A stretch of 64,000 nucleotides of DNA from Acidobacteriaceae bacterium KBS 146 (lineage in GTDB: Bacteria; Acidobacteriota; Terriglobia; Terriglobales; Acidobacteriaceae). The position numbers and the translations under genes were made by a program. The stretch's first letter is position 1. Each line of letters begins with the position of its first letter. A model generated the notes under the pieces. It saw only the letters and a program-made list of their open reading frames with translations, did no database searches and was not told the DNA's origin. Of this stretch, positions 1 through 8,376 are shown one piece after another. The DNA lies in NCBI GenBank assembly GCA_000688615.1, contig JHVA01000001.1, positions 3,720,001-3,784,000 of the forward strand, written 5' to 3'.

Positions 1-680
1 ATACCTATGATCTTCCCATCGGGCAGGGTCACTTTCTCAGTTCTCATAACAGGTTTGTAGATCAACTGATCGGAAACATGTCGACTGCAGGGATCGCTAC
101 TGTGGCAGATGGACTCCCAAACGCTGTGACGATGGGGACAGTCGGCTACTTCGTTTCGGTTACACCCACAGGGACCAATGGCTGCGCCACGACTGGGACC
201 GCGAAATACTGCACTGCAAATGCGTTGCCTTCAGGTTATACGCTTCGTCCTGATATTGTTCCCGGAGTGCCGCTGGTCAATAAGAACTGGAAGAAGAACG
301 CGCTCAACTCCAACTTCACTCCCTATCTCAATCCCGCGGCGTTCGCGGCGCCGGGGTCGCTGAACAATCCACGTTTGGGTAATGCTCCCCGTACGTTGGC
401 GAATGCGAGAAGTCCCCGCCAGACGATGTTCGACATGCGTTTCGTCAAAGGACTGAAATTCAGCGAGCGGTACACATTGAACGTCAATGCTACGTTCAGC
501 AATGTCTTCAATCATCCGGTCTACTACGGCGTGGGGCGTACGGTGAATAGTTCGAATACGGTCTCGAACGTAACGGGCACAGTTACTCCCGTCCTTGCGG
601 CTGGCTTCGGGCAATTCAATCAGTCGCAGACCGCGGGTATGTCAAGAATTATCCGGATAGGCGCAGAATTTATCTTTTGA
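1..680 (+). CDS. TonB-dependent receptor (Oar-like), C-terminal fragment
   Basis: The frame is open from base 3, so this is the 3' end of a gene that begins before the window; the stop is TGA at 678-680. Before the first ATG (78) the frame reads YDLPIGQGHFLSSHNRFVD, which resembles the region before the last beta-strands in acidobacterial Oar-like receptors. Further on, 'FDMRFVKGLKF' and 'NVNATFSNVFNHPVYYG' are the usual final strands, and the protein ends in an aromatic residue (FIF), as outer-membrane barrels do. Family knowledge: these large outer-membrane proteins import oligosaccharides or other polymers with TonB energy. The substrate cannot be read from this fragment. The two complete receptors in the window (14420 and 49651) end in the same way. 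Confidence 0.88.
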   Translation, partial: TYDLPIGQGHFLSSHNRFVDQLIGNMSTAGIATVADGLPNAVTMGTVGYFVSVTPTGTNGCATTGTAKYCTANALPSGYTLRPDIVPGVPLVNKNWKKNALNSNFTPYLNPAAFAAPGSLNNPRLGNAPRTLANARSPRQTMFDMRFVKGLKFSERYTLNVNATFSNVFNHPVYYGVGRTVNSSNTVSNVTGTVTPVLAAGFGQFNQSQTAGMSRIIRIGAEFIF

Positions 681-687
681 GCCCAGC

Positions 688-720
688 AACGAGGGAGATC
701 GGTTTTCCAGTTCCCTCGTT
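688..720 (+). terminator. Stem-loop after the TonB receptor fragment
   Basis: AACGAGGGA (688-696) pairs perfectly with TCCCTCGTT (712-720) around a 15-nt loop, 7 bases after the stop at 680. There is only a poor T tract after it (TGCTTCC), so it is a likely but not canonical intrinsic terminator. Confidence 0.55.
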
Positions 721-1347
721 TGCTTCCATGGGTAGCGAATACTTTCGAGGGCCGTCATGCGCACTTGCATAGGCGGGAGTGAACGTTTGTAACGCCGTAC
801 CACGCGCGTGCGCGAAGTAAGTGGCCCTCTTCGTTGTGAGGCTGCACGTAACGGTATAGAAACCTTCCTTTGGAAGGGATGGGATCGGCTTCTATCCCTC
901 CGTGGCCTTACGGTAAGAGATAGATACATCTCCTGGTCTTCTGGCAAATGCTGAAGATGCGGCAGAGGCTCATCGCAATTGCAAGTCAAAGATGTTGCTG
1001 CTTCTGGAGCACAGTTATTCGAAGAGGTAATACGTCCGGTATCTCGCCTACAGAGACAGTGACGACGATCAGATTGATACAGAAAAGGCCGGCGAGTGCT
1101 TACCGTCAAGCATTAGCGAGATCGCCGGGCGAAGTCCGAAGCATAAGGTTTTATCGTATTTACCCACTGAAAACGACGAAGGCGCGGAGTGAAGATGAAT
1201 CTCTCGGTGTGAAACGGGAGGTTGACCTATCGGCACGTTTCTTGACCAGCCCACCCCGTGCAGGTACAACCTGCACGATTGCGAGAAAGTTCCGCAAGCG
1301 CGCCGATGTCTTCACCGTACACATCCCCAATGTTGAGGAGTATGACT
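721..1347. other. Long intergenic stretch with a strong hairpin
   Basis: I see no convincing gene in these 627 bases; the open frames have no recognisable protein. The one clear structure is a perfect 9-bp hairpin, CGTGCAGGT (1257-1265) and ACCTGCACG (1269-1277) with an ACA loop, 70 bases before the next start codon. It may be a leader structure or an operator. Confidence 0.4.
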
Positions 1348-3291
1348 ATGTGTTTTTTGATGCATCAAGTAAAGAAAATTTCGATAGTTTTCTATATTGT
1401 GCTGGTCGCTGCCATCTTCACTCAATGCGGCAGGGCTCAATACACGACTGACTGGATTGCGAATACGTATGGGCTTGACGCTACCCATGTAGGAAATGTG
1501 GCTCGATCAATGTGGGTCGCTCCCGAAGGCGTCATCTATACATCAAGCTTGTGGGACGAAGATGCTGGAGGAGTGGCTATTTACCAGAACGGCGCCATGA
1601 TCGGTTCTATCGGCACACACAGTGAGTTTCAGGGAAGTGCAATTACAGGAAACGCGACTAACCTCTTCGTTGCCCTTGCCTATAACAGTTCGATCGGTGG
1701 CAGCGGGCGGGTGGGAAGGTATGGGCGCTCATCGAAGACCCGCGATCTCGTAATCCCTGTCAGCGACGATACGAATGAGACGAAGATCGATGTGATCACC
1801 GGTATTACGACTTCCGGAGACTTACTCTACGTGAGCGACCATTCGGGTAATCGTGTTCGAATCTACAGCACTGCAGGAGTTTGGCAGAGAGATATCAGCG
1901 TAGCGGGGCCAGGGGCCCTGGCGGTGGACGTGTCAGGGAATATATGGGTTGCGCAGAAGGCCAGTGGCAGTATTGCTGAATACAACGCAGCCGGAGGACT
2001 GTTGACGACGTTGACTATTGGATCTTCTTCTCGGCCCGCAGCCCTTTTCTACGATGGGGCCCGACAGCAGTTGCTGGTGGGAGATGAAGGGCCCGATATG
2101 AATATTAAGATTTACAACATTGCCGGCTCTCCGACACTCGCCAGTACCTTTGGCGTCCTTGGCGGATATCTCGACAGCACCGCCGGAACAAAAGGTCATG
2201 TTGGCGATAAGCGATTTACACGCGTCCACGGTATTGGAAGAGATTCTTTTGATAATCTTTATGTTTTGAATAACCCATGGGGTGGAACATGGGATCTGGG
2301 GCGTGACGGAGGTACTGATATTCATGCCTATGATCCGAGCGGGACCCTCAAATGGAAGTTGCAATCACTCAATTTTGAGGCGATTGCCGCCCCCGACCCA
2401 GCCAGCGATGGTGTGTATTTCTTTAGCGGCACCAATCTATACACGGGGACCGCAGGGGGGAGTTTTAGCGCCAATACCGTTGATCCGTTTACCTACCCTT
2501 CAGACCCTAGAATTAACATTTCCGATCCGTCGCGCGGCGAAGGCTTCGGTCAGATAGCCTATGTAAATGGCCGCCGCATTCTTGTGGCAAACGGACAGAA
2601 TCCGGATATTTTCTATCTGTTCTACTTCACCGCTGCAACGGGATATATTGCGAACCCGGTGGGATCTATTCCGGGATCTCCTTTCGGCACGACTGCACGA
2701 ATCCGGAATGGCTTTTGTATCGACAGCAAAGGTGATATCTGGGCGGGTCTGGATAAGACGAATGCAATCTGGCACTATCCACTGACCGGGTTCGATTCCG
2801 CGGGCAAACCGATGTGGGGAGCCGGGGTGTCAACTCCGACACCTGCATCGATTGGCACACTGACCCGGATTATTTATTTAGCGGACAGCGACACCATGAT
2901 CCTTGCTTCAGGAGTTACTGGGAGCACCGATTGGACTGGCATCGGAACCCGGGTCGAGGTGTATCACGGTTGGCTTGCGGGAAATACGTCGTCCCCGAAC
3001 CCCGTAATTACTCTCTCCAGCACCAATCCTAAGTCCATCGCGGCGGCGGGAAATTACCTCTTTGTTGGCTATGTGCATACGGTGCCAAATATCGATGCAT
3101 TCAATCTAACGACTGGAGCGCAAACCATTACTTTTACCAACAGTAACCCATCCAATGTTTCTGTTGGTAATGATGTCGACTCGATGTATGGCATTCGCGC
3201 TTATCTTCGTTCGACTGGAGAGTACGTTGTCACGAAGGACAACTATAACAATACGAACATCGTGGTGTATCGATGGACACCTTCTTCATAA
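1348..3291 (+). CDS. Secreted NHL/beta-propeller protein
   Basis: 647 residues from the ATG at 1348, chosen because GAGGAG (1335-1340) lies 7 bases upstream; an ATG at 1342 is too close to that site. The N-terminus is a signal peptide: basic KK, then a hydrophobic stretch ending near CGRA-Q. The rest is repetitive with the look of an NHL or SMP-30-type propeller: blades such as 'LLYVSDHSGNRVRIYST' and 'GPGALAVDVSGNIWVA', and later 'GFCIDSKGDIWAGLD'. Such proteins are usually exported scaffolds or sugar/lactone-binding proteins. No catalytic signature is evident, so no reaction is claimed. It follows a TonB receptor, which suggests a role at the cell surface. It is followed by a new promoter and leader, so it is probably transcribed apart from the polyol cassette. 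Confidence 0.75.
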   Translation: MCFLMHQVKKISIVFYIVLVAAIFTQCGRAQYTTDWIANTYGLDATHVGNVARSMWVAPEGVIYTSSLWDEDAGGVAIYQNGAMIGSIGTHSEFQGSAITGNATNLFVALAYNSSIGGSGRVGRYGRSSKTRDLVIPVSDDTNETKIDVITGITTSGDLLYVSDHSGNRVRIYSTAGVWQRDISVAGPGALAVDVSGNIWVAQKASGSIAEYNAAGGLLTTLTIGSSSRPAALFYDGARQQLLVGDEGPDMNIKIYNIAGSPTLASTFGVLGGYLDSTAGTKGHVGDKRFTRVHGIGRDSFDNLYVLNNPWGGTWDLGRDGGTDIHAYDPSGTLKWKLQSLNFEAIAAPDPASDGVYFFSGTNLYTGTAGGSFSANTVDPFTYPSDPRINISDPSRGEGFGQIAYVNGRRILVANGQNPDIFYLFYFTAATGYIANPVGSIPGSPFGTTARIRNGFCIDSKGDIWAGLDKTNAIWHYPLTGFDSAGKPMWGAGVSTPTPASIGTLTRIIYLADSDTMILASGVTGSTDWTGIGTRVEVYHGWLAGNTSSPNPVITLSSTNPKSIAAAGNYLFVGYVHTVPNIDAFNLTTGAQTITFTNSNPSNVSVGNDVDSMYGIRAYLRSTGEYVVTKDNYNNTNIVVYRWTPSS

Positions 3292-3384
3292 GTCTGATCG
3301 ATCTACGCTGCAACGAAAACACCCATGTCCAGGAGGAGGAAGTATCCGTTACTTCTCAACTATCGTTGACGCGATGGAATCGTG

Positions 3385-3414
3385 TTGACAGAAAGTCGGT
3401 TCACAAGGCAACAT
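3385..3414 (+). promoter_or_regulatory. Candidate promoter of the polyol cassette
   Basis: A consensus -35 TTGACA (3385-3390) is followed after 18 bases by a weak -10, CAACAT (3409-3414). It is credible mainly because the same arrangement, with a better -10, precedes the second leader at 10271. Confidence 0.45.
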
Positions 3415-3424
3415 TCCATTGTTA

Positions 3425-3446
3425 GCGGCAGAGACCAGAGGGCCGC
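3425..3446 (+). promoter_or_regulatory. Putative antiterminator hairpin, leader 1
   Basis: GCGGC (3425-3429) can pair with GCCGC (3442-3446) around the loop AGAGACCAGAGG. The 3' arm overlaps the 5' arm of the terminator at 3441, so the two folds exclude each other. The loop core AGAGACCAGAG matches the loop of leader 2 (AGATACAAGAG, 10314-10324) at 9 of 11 positions. This is the layout expected of a protein-stabilised antiterminator. That the GlpP protein at 9410 is the partner is inference. Confidence 0.55.
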
Positions 3447-3492
3447 CCCGATTGCTGCGAGAAGATGTGCGCAGCCCGGGGCGGCCTTTTTT
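3441..3492 (+). terminator. Intrinsic terminator in leader 1
   Basis: GGCCGCCCCG (3441-3450) pairs perfectly with CGGGGCGGCC (3477-3486), followed by TTTTTT (3487-3492). Inside the loop GCTGCG and CGCAGC form a second small stem. It ends only 28 bases before the transporter ATG. It could end the transcript of the propeller gene 150 bases upstream, but a promoter-like TTGACA lies between them, so it more likely acts as an attenuator. Confidence 0.85.
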
Positions 3493-3520
3493 GCTTCGGT
3501 GCGTAATTCAGGTGAGACGG

Positions 3521-4789
3521 ATGCCTTCGACAAAGTACGAACGAACACCAAAACTCGATTCAGCTCTGGACAGGATAGGAATACCTTCCACTCTCGCCTG
3601 GGGTTTTGTCGGTCTCCTTCTTTTTATGATCGGAGATGGAGTCGAGTCAGGATACTTAGCCCCATATCTTGTTAGTCGGGGGCTTGCATTGGATGCCGTC
3701 GCTACCATTTCAACATTCTATGGAGCGATGGCGGCATTGGCAGGATGGTTTTCTGGCGCTCTCTCTGATGTCTGGGGTCCTCGACGTGTCATTACGCTCG
3801 GCCTCTTTATTTGGATCATCTTCCAGATTTCCTTCCTGGCGATAGGGCTTTCTCATGGCTCTTACGTTGCGATGTTGATGACTTACGGATTGCGTGGTTT
3901 GGGATATCCGCTCTTTGCTTTCGGTTTCCTGGTCTGGATTACCGTGGCGGCACCGAAATCCCGGCTGGCATCTGCAATGGGATGGTTTTGGTTCGCCTTT
4001 ACAGGCGGATTGCCGACGCTTGGATCCCAAGTTGCAAGGTTAGCGATCCCAAGGATCGGGGAATACAAGACATTTTGGCTGGCGGCGCTCTTGGTCCTGA
4101 TCGGTGGAATCATCCTGCTGGTCGGGGTCAAGGACAAACGTGGGGCTACGCGTTTAGTCGCAAACGAGGAGAAGCCAATAGCGGCTGTTCTTCGTTCTGT
4201 TTCACTTGCATGGCGAAAGCCGAAGACCGGTATCGCCTGCATGGTTCGCGTCATTAATACTGCTCCAGAATTTGGTTTCTTTGTGATTCTTCCTGGCTTT
4301 TTTGGAGATACAATCGGCTTCTCGCAGGCCCAATTTCTTACCTTACTAAGTGCAATTTTTCTTTCGAACATTTTTTGGAATTTACTCTTCGGGTTCATAG
4401 GAGATCGCTTCGGATGGCGTAAAACCATTGCACTCTGTGGGGGGCTTGGCTGCACGGTAAGCACGCTGGTTCTCTACTACGTCCCGCTCACCACCCATGA
4501 TTACAACCTGACTCTGCTTGCGGGCATGTTCTATGGTGCAACCCTTGCTGGGTATGTACCACTGTCCGCTCTCACGCCGATGCTGGCCCCGGAACATCGT
4601 GGCGAGGCTCTTTCGCTGCTGAGTCTGGGAGCCGGAGCGGCGATGTTAGTGGGACCGGGGCTTGTACGTTTATTTCATCACTCTGTAGGAGTTGGCGGCT
4701 TGATGTGGATCTTCGCGATGCTGTATCTGTTGAGCGCCTGCCTGGCATGGACTTTGACCGACCCAAATGAGACAAAGGCAGGAATCTAG
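3521..4789 (+). CDS. MFS polyol permease (RbtT/DalT/CsbX-like)
   Basis: 422 residues from the ATG at 3521, chosen because the open frame further upstream runs through the terminator hairpin; GGTGAG lies just upstream. It is a twelve-helix major facilitator. The N-terminal signature 'MIGDGVESGYLAPYL' resembles the ribitol/D-arabinitol permease family, and the loop 2-3 motif appears as 'GALSDVWGPRRVI'. A second such loop, 'GFIGDRFGWRKT', begins the C-terminal half, as expected from the internal repeat. It is expected to bring a sugar alcohol through the inner membrane by proton symport. The substrate is not defined by sequence; the two sugar kinases directly downstream fit a polyol or a short-chain sugar acid. 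The stop is one base before the next start, so transport and phosphorylation are co-expressed. Confidence 0.85.
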   Translation: MPSTKYERTPKLDSALDRIGIPSTLAWGFVGLLLFMIGDGVESGYLAPYLVSRGLALDAVATISTFYGAMAALAGWFSGALSDVWGPRRVITLGLFIWIIFQISFLAIGLSHGSYVAMLMTYGLRGLGYPLFAFGFLVWITVAAPKSRLASAMGWFWFAFTGGLPTLGSQVARLAIPRIGEYKTFWLAALLVLIGGIILLVGVKDKRGATRLVANEEKPIAAVLRSVSLAWRKPKTGIACMVRVINTAPEFGFFVILPGFFGDTIGFSQAQFLTLLSAIFLSNIFWNLLFGFIGDRFGWRKTIALCGGLGCTVSTLVLYYVPLTTHDYNLTLLAGMFYGATLAGYVPLSALTPMLAPEHRGEALSLLSLGAGAAMLVGPGLVRLFHHSVGVGGLMWIFAMLYLLSACLAWTLTDPNETKAGI

Positions 4790-4790
4790 C

Positions 4791-6275
4791 ATGGCGTGGA
4801 TTGCGATCGATGCAGGAACAACTGTTATCAAAGCGATTGCTTTTGGTCACAATGGTAAAGAGCTGGCCCTTGCACGCGAAAGTACAGCCGTGCTCCGATC
4901 GCGACCCGGCTATTCGGAACAGAGCATGGAAGGAGTATGGCGGTCCGTCGTCTCTGCGGTGCGTCAAGTCGCTCGAAGGTGTGATGAACCGATTGAAGGC
5001 ATTGTCTCGACCGCGCAGGGAGATGGTTGCTGGCTTGTCGATGCTGCGTGCAAGCCTGTACGAGATGCCATCCTTTGGAATGATGGACGCGCGAGGAAAA
5101 TTGTCGAGGAATGGCAGCAAAACGGCTACCTGGAAAAGGCCTTCAAGATTAGTGGCTCAGTTTCTTATCCAGGCCTATCGAATGCAATTCTCTGCTGGTT
5201 AGAGAAAAATGAACCCGAATCTATAGCTAGTGCAAGATGGGTGCTCACTTGTAACGGATGGATCTTTGCTCGAATGACAGGGTGTATTTCAGCGGATCTT
5301 TCGGATGCTTCCAATCCATTTTCCGATGTAAGGGCTAAGGAATATTCGCCTGTCCTGGTGCTGGACGTGTTTGGTCAGAAAACTATGGCGAAGAGTCTGC
5401 CTTCCATCGTGCGGAGTCATGAGACATTGGCACCGCTCCTCGAAGATGCGGCCCGTGAGATGGAGGTCCCTGCCAATATTCCGATAGTCATGGCTCCTTA
5501 TGACATTGTTACAACAGCATTCGGATGTGGAGTTTCGCTTCCTGGCCAAGCGTGCGTGATTTTAGGAACCACAATCTGTACGGAAACAATCACAGAGACG
5601 CTTGATTTGGAGGGAAAGGCGGCTGGCACAACTATTGCACTTGAGGATGGATTTTATCTGCGAGCGATGCCGACCCTGACAGGCTGCGAGGCGCAGGAGT
5701 GGGCGGCTGATCTTCTTACGCAGGGTGATCTGGAGCGATTGAGTTGCCTCGCTTCGGAAACGAGGCCTGCTCTGCATCTCCCCTTGTTTCTTCCTTATCT
5801 CTCCGCTGCAGGAGAGCGCTCTCCATTTCTTGCGCCAGAGGCGAGAGGAAGTTTTCATAATCTTTCCTTGTCTTCTTCTCCATCTCAGATTGCACATGCG
5901 ATCTACGAAGGCCTTTCTTTTGTTATTCGGGAATGCCTCGGGGTAGCAACAAAAGAATCTGTGTGGGAGATACGACTCGCGGGAGGGGGATCGCGCAGCG
6001 ACTTTTGGTGTCAAATGATTGCGAATGTAACTGGTGTAAATGTGATTCGCGCTGCGGGCACTGAACATGGAGCGCGCGGGGCCTATTTATTCGCTCTTGC
6101 GGCAATCAGTCAGATCGAGAATGTTACGACTGTGGCCGCTCGTTCTGTCGCTGTGGAACGGAGTTTTGTTCCAGATGCCGAAAGTCACGATCTATATTCG
6201 TACCGTTATCCTCTGTGGCTCGCACTGCGCGAAAGTTCCAAGGAACAATGGGATCTGCTGAGAGGTACACAATGA
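4791..6275 (+). CDS. FGGY-family carbohydrate kinase 1
   Basis: 494 residues from the ATG at 4791, one base after the transporter stop. The N-terminal actin-like domain opens with 'IAIDAGTTVIKAIAF' (phosphate 1 loop). 'AILWNDGRA' near residue 95 carries the Asp that acts as catalytic base in FGGY kinases. The second domain has 'VILGTTICTET' and 'RLAGGGSRSDFWCQMIANVT', the adenosine-site signature. Family knowledge: these enzymes transfer phosphate from ATP to a terminal hydroxyl of a polyol or ketose in the cytoplasm. The sequence recalls erythritol, xylulose and autoinducer-2 kinases, but I cannot pick one. A second, clearly different FGGY kinase overlaps its stop codon, so the pathway may phosphorylate two substrates or one substrate and a later intermediate. 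Confidence 0.85.
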   Translation: MAWIAIDAGTTVIKAIAFGHNGKELALARESTAVLRSRPGYSEQSMEGVWRSVVSAVRQVARRCDEPIEGIVSTAQGDGCWLVDAACKPVRDAILWNDGRARKIVEEWQQNGYLEKAFKISGSVSYPGLSNAILCWLEKNEPESIASARWVLTCNGWIFARMTGCISADLSDASNPFSDVRAKEYSPVLVLDVFGQKTMAKSLPSIVRSHETLAPLLEDAAREMEVPANIPIVMAPYDIVTTAFGCGVSLPGQACVILGTTICTETITETLDLEGKAAGTTIALEDGFYLRAMPTLTGCEAQEWAADLLTQGDLERLSCLASETRPALHLPLFLPYLSAAGERSPFLAPEARGSFHNLSLSSSPSQIAHAIYEGLSFVIRECLGVATKESVWEIRLAGGGSRSDFWCQMIANVTGVNVIRAAGTEHGARGAYLFALAAISQIENVTTVAARSVAVERSFVPDAESHDLYSYRYPLWLALRESSKEQWDLLRGTQ

Positions 6276-7735
6276 GTGCACCTGTTTACCTTGGGATCGA
6301 TCTCGGAACTCAGAGCGTTCGCGTCATGGGTGTCACAGAGGACGGGCAGGCAACTGCATCCTCATCCGTCCCTCTCACCAGCTATCGAGAGGGTCTGCGT
6401 CACGAACAGCACCCCGATGAATGGTGGATTGCCACTGCAAAGGCTTGTCGCAATGTGATGCGCCAACTAGGAGATGTTAAGGTACTTGGCCTTGCGGTCG
6501 ATGCAACTTCCGGGACGATTGCCGTCGTTGATTCAAATCTCAGGGCTTTCGGTCCTGCACTTATGTATGACGATCAGCGGGCAAGTCAAGAAGCTGTGGA
6601 AGTGAATGATATTGGCTCTTCGCGATGGAAAGAATTAAGTTATCGAATGCAGTCTTCATGGGCACTCCCGAAGGCCGTCTGGCTTGAGCGGAATGGGTTT
6701 GTGTCGAGAGATTCCCGGCTTGTCCATCAAAACGATTTTATAAATGCGCGATTGGCCGGGCGATTTCTGGCAACAGATTCCAGCAATGCGCTGAAGACAG
6801 GATATGACCTGATTCGCAATGAGTGGCCCCTAGAGGTGCTGGAGGCGCTGAAACTAGATTTCGCTTTGTTTCCCGAAGTGGTTTCCCCGGGCGTCCGTAT
6901 TGGTGATACAAGTCTCGCCGCGCAGGAAGAGACCGGAATTCCTCATAGCGTCCCGATCTATTCGGGGATGACGGACGGATGCGCAGCGCAGATTGCCTCC
7001 GGAGTTGTTAGTCCGGGAAGTTGGAGTTCAGTTATTGGCACAACCCTTGTCATGAAAGGAGTAACTCATCAACCGCTACACGATCCTCATGGAGTGATTT
7101 ACTCCCATCGTTCGGCAGATCGCAGTTGGCTTCCGGGAGGGGCGTCCAACACTGGGGCCGGAATTATTGCAAAAGAGTTTAATCAGAGCGAACTTCCTTA
7201 CCTGAACGAAGAAGCACTTCGAAGTAAGCCTACAGGAATATCGATATATCCAAATGCTGGAAAAGGCGAACGGTTTCCTTTTGTGGCTGCCAAAGCAGAA
7301 GGTTTTGCAATCGGACAGGCGGGTTCAAAAGAGATTCGTTATCGCGCCATCCTTGAAGGAATCGCTTGTATTGAAAGGCTCGCTCTCAATGTTTTGGCTA
7401 CTCTAGGCGCGCCGACTGATGGAACCTTCAACATATCGGGGGGTGCAACTAACAGTGAGGCATTCAGCCGTATCCGGGCCGACATCCTTCAGAAGCCCCT
7501 TACGATCACATCCGTTCCTGAGAGCGCATTCGGAATGGCAATTCTCGCAGCCGCGTCTCACTCTTCATTGAAGGAGGCTGTTCAACAAATGGTCCGTGTC
7601 TCTCGTGTCATCGAACCGGCGCAGCCATTTGAAATCTATGCAGGACAGTATTCCGCTCTTATTAATGAGCTCGAAGAACGAGGTTGGCTTTCACCAATGC
7701 TTGCGCAAGGCGCTCATCCTGGAGTCGGTTCATGA
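6272..7735 (+). CDS. FGGY-family carbohydrate kinase 2
   Basis: 487 residues; the ATG at 6272 overlaps the previous stop (ATGA), so translation is coupled. The phosphate loop is 'LGIDLGTQSVRVMGV', the catalytic-base region is 'ALMYDDQRA', and 'GMTDGCAAQIASG' plus 'SVIGTTLVMKG' are the xylulokinase-like central motifs. The C-terminal adenosine motif is 'ISGGATNSEAFSRIRADIL'. All expected blocks are present, so the enzyme should be active. It is the more xylulokinase/ribulokinase-like of the pair. The substrate is not resolved. Its own stop overlaps the start of the phosphatase-family gene. Confidence 0.85.
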   Translation: MSAPVYLGIDLGTQSVRVMGVTEDGQATASSSVPLTSYREGLRHEQHPDEWWIATAKACRNVMRQLGDVKVLGLAVDATSGTIAVVDSNLRAFGPALMYDDQRASQEAVEVNDIGSSRWKELSYRMQSSWALPKAVWLERNGFVSRDSRLVHQNDFINARLAGRFLATDSSNALKTGYDLIRNEWPLEVLEALKLDFALFPEVVSPGVRIGDTSLAAQEETGIPHSVPIYSGMTDGCAAQIASGVVSPGSWSSVIGTTLVMKGVTHQPLHDPHGVIYSHRSADRSWLPGGASNTGAGIIAKEFNQSELPYLNEEALRSKPTGISIYPNAGKGERFPFVAAKAEGFAIGQAGSKEIRYRAILEGIACIERLALNVLATLGAPTDGTFNISGGATNSEAFSRIRADILQKPLTITSVPESAFGMAILAAASHSSLKEAVQQMVRVSRVIEPAQPFEIYAGQYSALINELEERGWLSPMLAQGAHPGVGS

Positions 7736-8346
7736 GTCGTATTGTTATGGTTCGTCATGGAGAGACGGTATGGCACGAAGAGAACCGTTATGCCGGACGG
7801 AGTGATATAGCGCTGACTCCGAAGGGCCAGGAGCAGGCGAATAAGCTGGCTCGTTGGGCGACGACGGCAGGAGTCACTGCTGTCTGGAGTTCTCCCTTGT
7901 CTCGCGCCCGCAATACAGCGGCGCCCGCAGCTAAAGCTCTCGGTCTTCCGCTTCAGATCGATGAGCGCCTCACAGAGCTGGATTTCGGAAAAAGCGAAGG
8001 ACTTACTAGCGTTGAGATGGCACAACGGATTCCTGCGGAGTATGCCGCGTTTCGTCTAGACCCCGTAACGAACTTTCTTCCCGGGGGAGAGGATCCGGCG
8101 CACGCAATGGATCGAGCCATTCCGGCGATTTACGCGATTGCCGGGGCGACGGCACCTGGCAGTCGCTCCCTGATCGTTGCTCACAATACCTTGCTGCGGC
8201 TCGTGCTCTGTCATCTTCTCGGAATTTCCCTGTCCCGCTATCGCGCCGTTTTTCCTTTGTTTGATAACTGCTCTTTGACCGAAATAGATCTGAGTCCCGG
8301 CAAGGATGTCAGTCTGCTCCATTTCAACGCCCCACTTTTGCTATAA
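7732..8346 (+). CDS. Histidine phosphatase family protein (phosphoglycerate-mutase-like)
   Basis: 204 residues; the ATG at 7732 overlaps the kinase stop (ATGA). The catalytic 'VMVRHGETVW' is at residues 5-14 with the phospho-acceptor His in RHG. The second basic pair comes in 'SSPLSRARNTA', the acid in 'ERLTELDFGKSEG', and the second catalytic His in 'LIVAHNTLLRLVLC'. This is the broad-specificity phosphatase subgroup related to CobC and PhoE. Beside two sugar kinases it may remove phosphate from a pathway intermediate, or relocate it by a kinase/phosphatase pair. It ends 30 bases before the dehydrogenase start. Confidence 0.85.
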   Translation: MSRIVMVRHGETVWHEENRYAGRSDIALTPKGQEQANKLARWATTAGVTAVWSSPLSRARNTAAPAAKALGLPLQIDERLTELDFGKSEGLTSVEMAQRIPAEYAAFRLDPVTNFLPGGEDPAHAMDRAIPAIYAIAGATAPGSRSLIVAHNTLLRLVLCHLLGISLSRYRAVFPLFDNCSLTEIDLSPGKDVSLLHFNAPLLL

Positions 8347-8376
8347 ATCACAGTTCAATCTGGAGAATTGTTCAGG

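Noticed and set aside
948..1451. 167-codon open frame overlapping the propeller gene start
   Set aside because: No family pattern; it overlaps the signal peptide of the 1348 gene, which has the better ribosome site.
3441..3492. Plain terminator of the propeller gene
   Set aside because: Possible, but a TTGACA promoter lies between that gene and the hairpin, and the matching element at 10325 has no upstream gene to terminate. A leader function is preferred.
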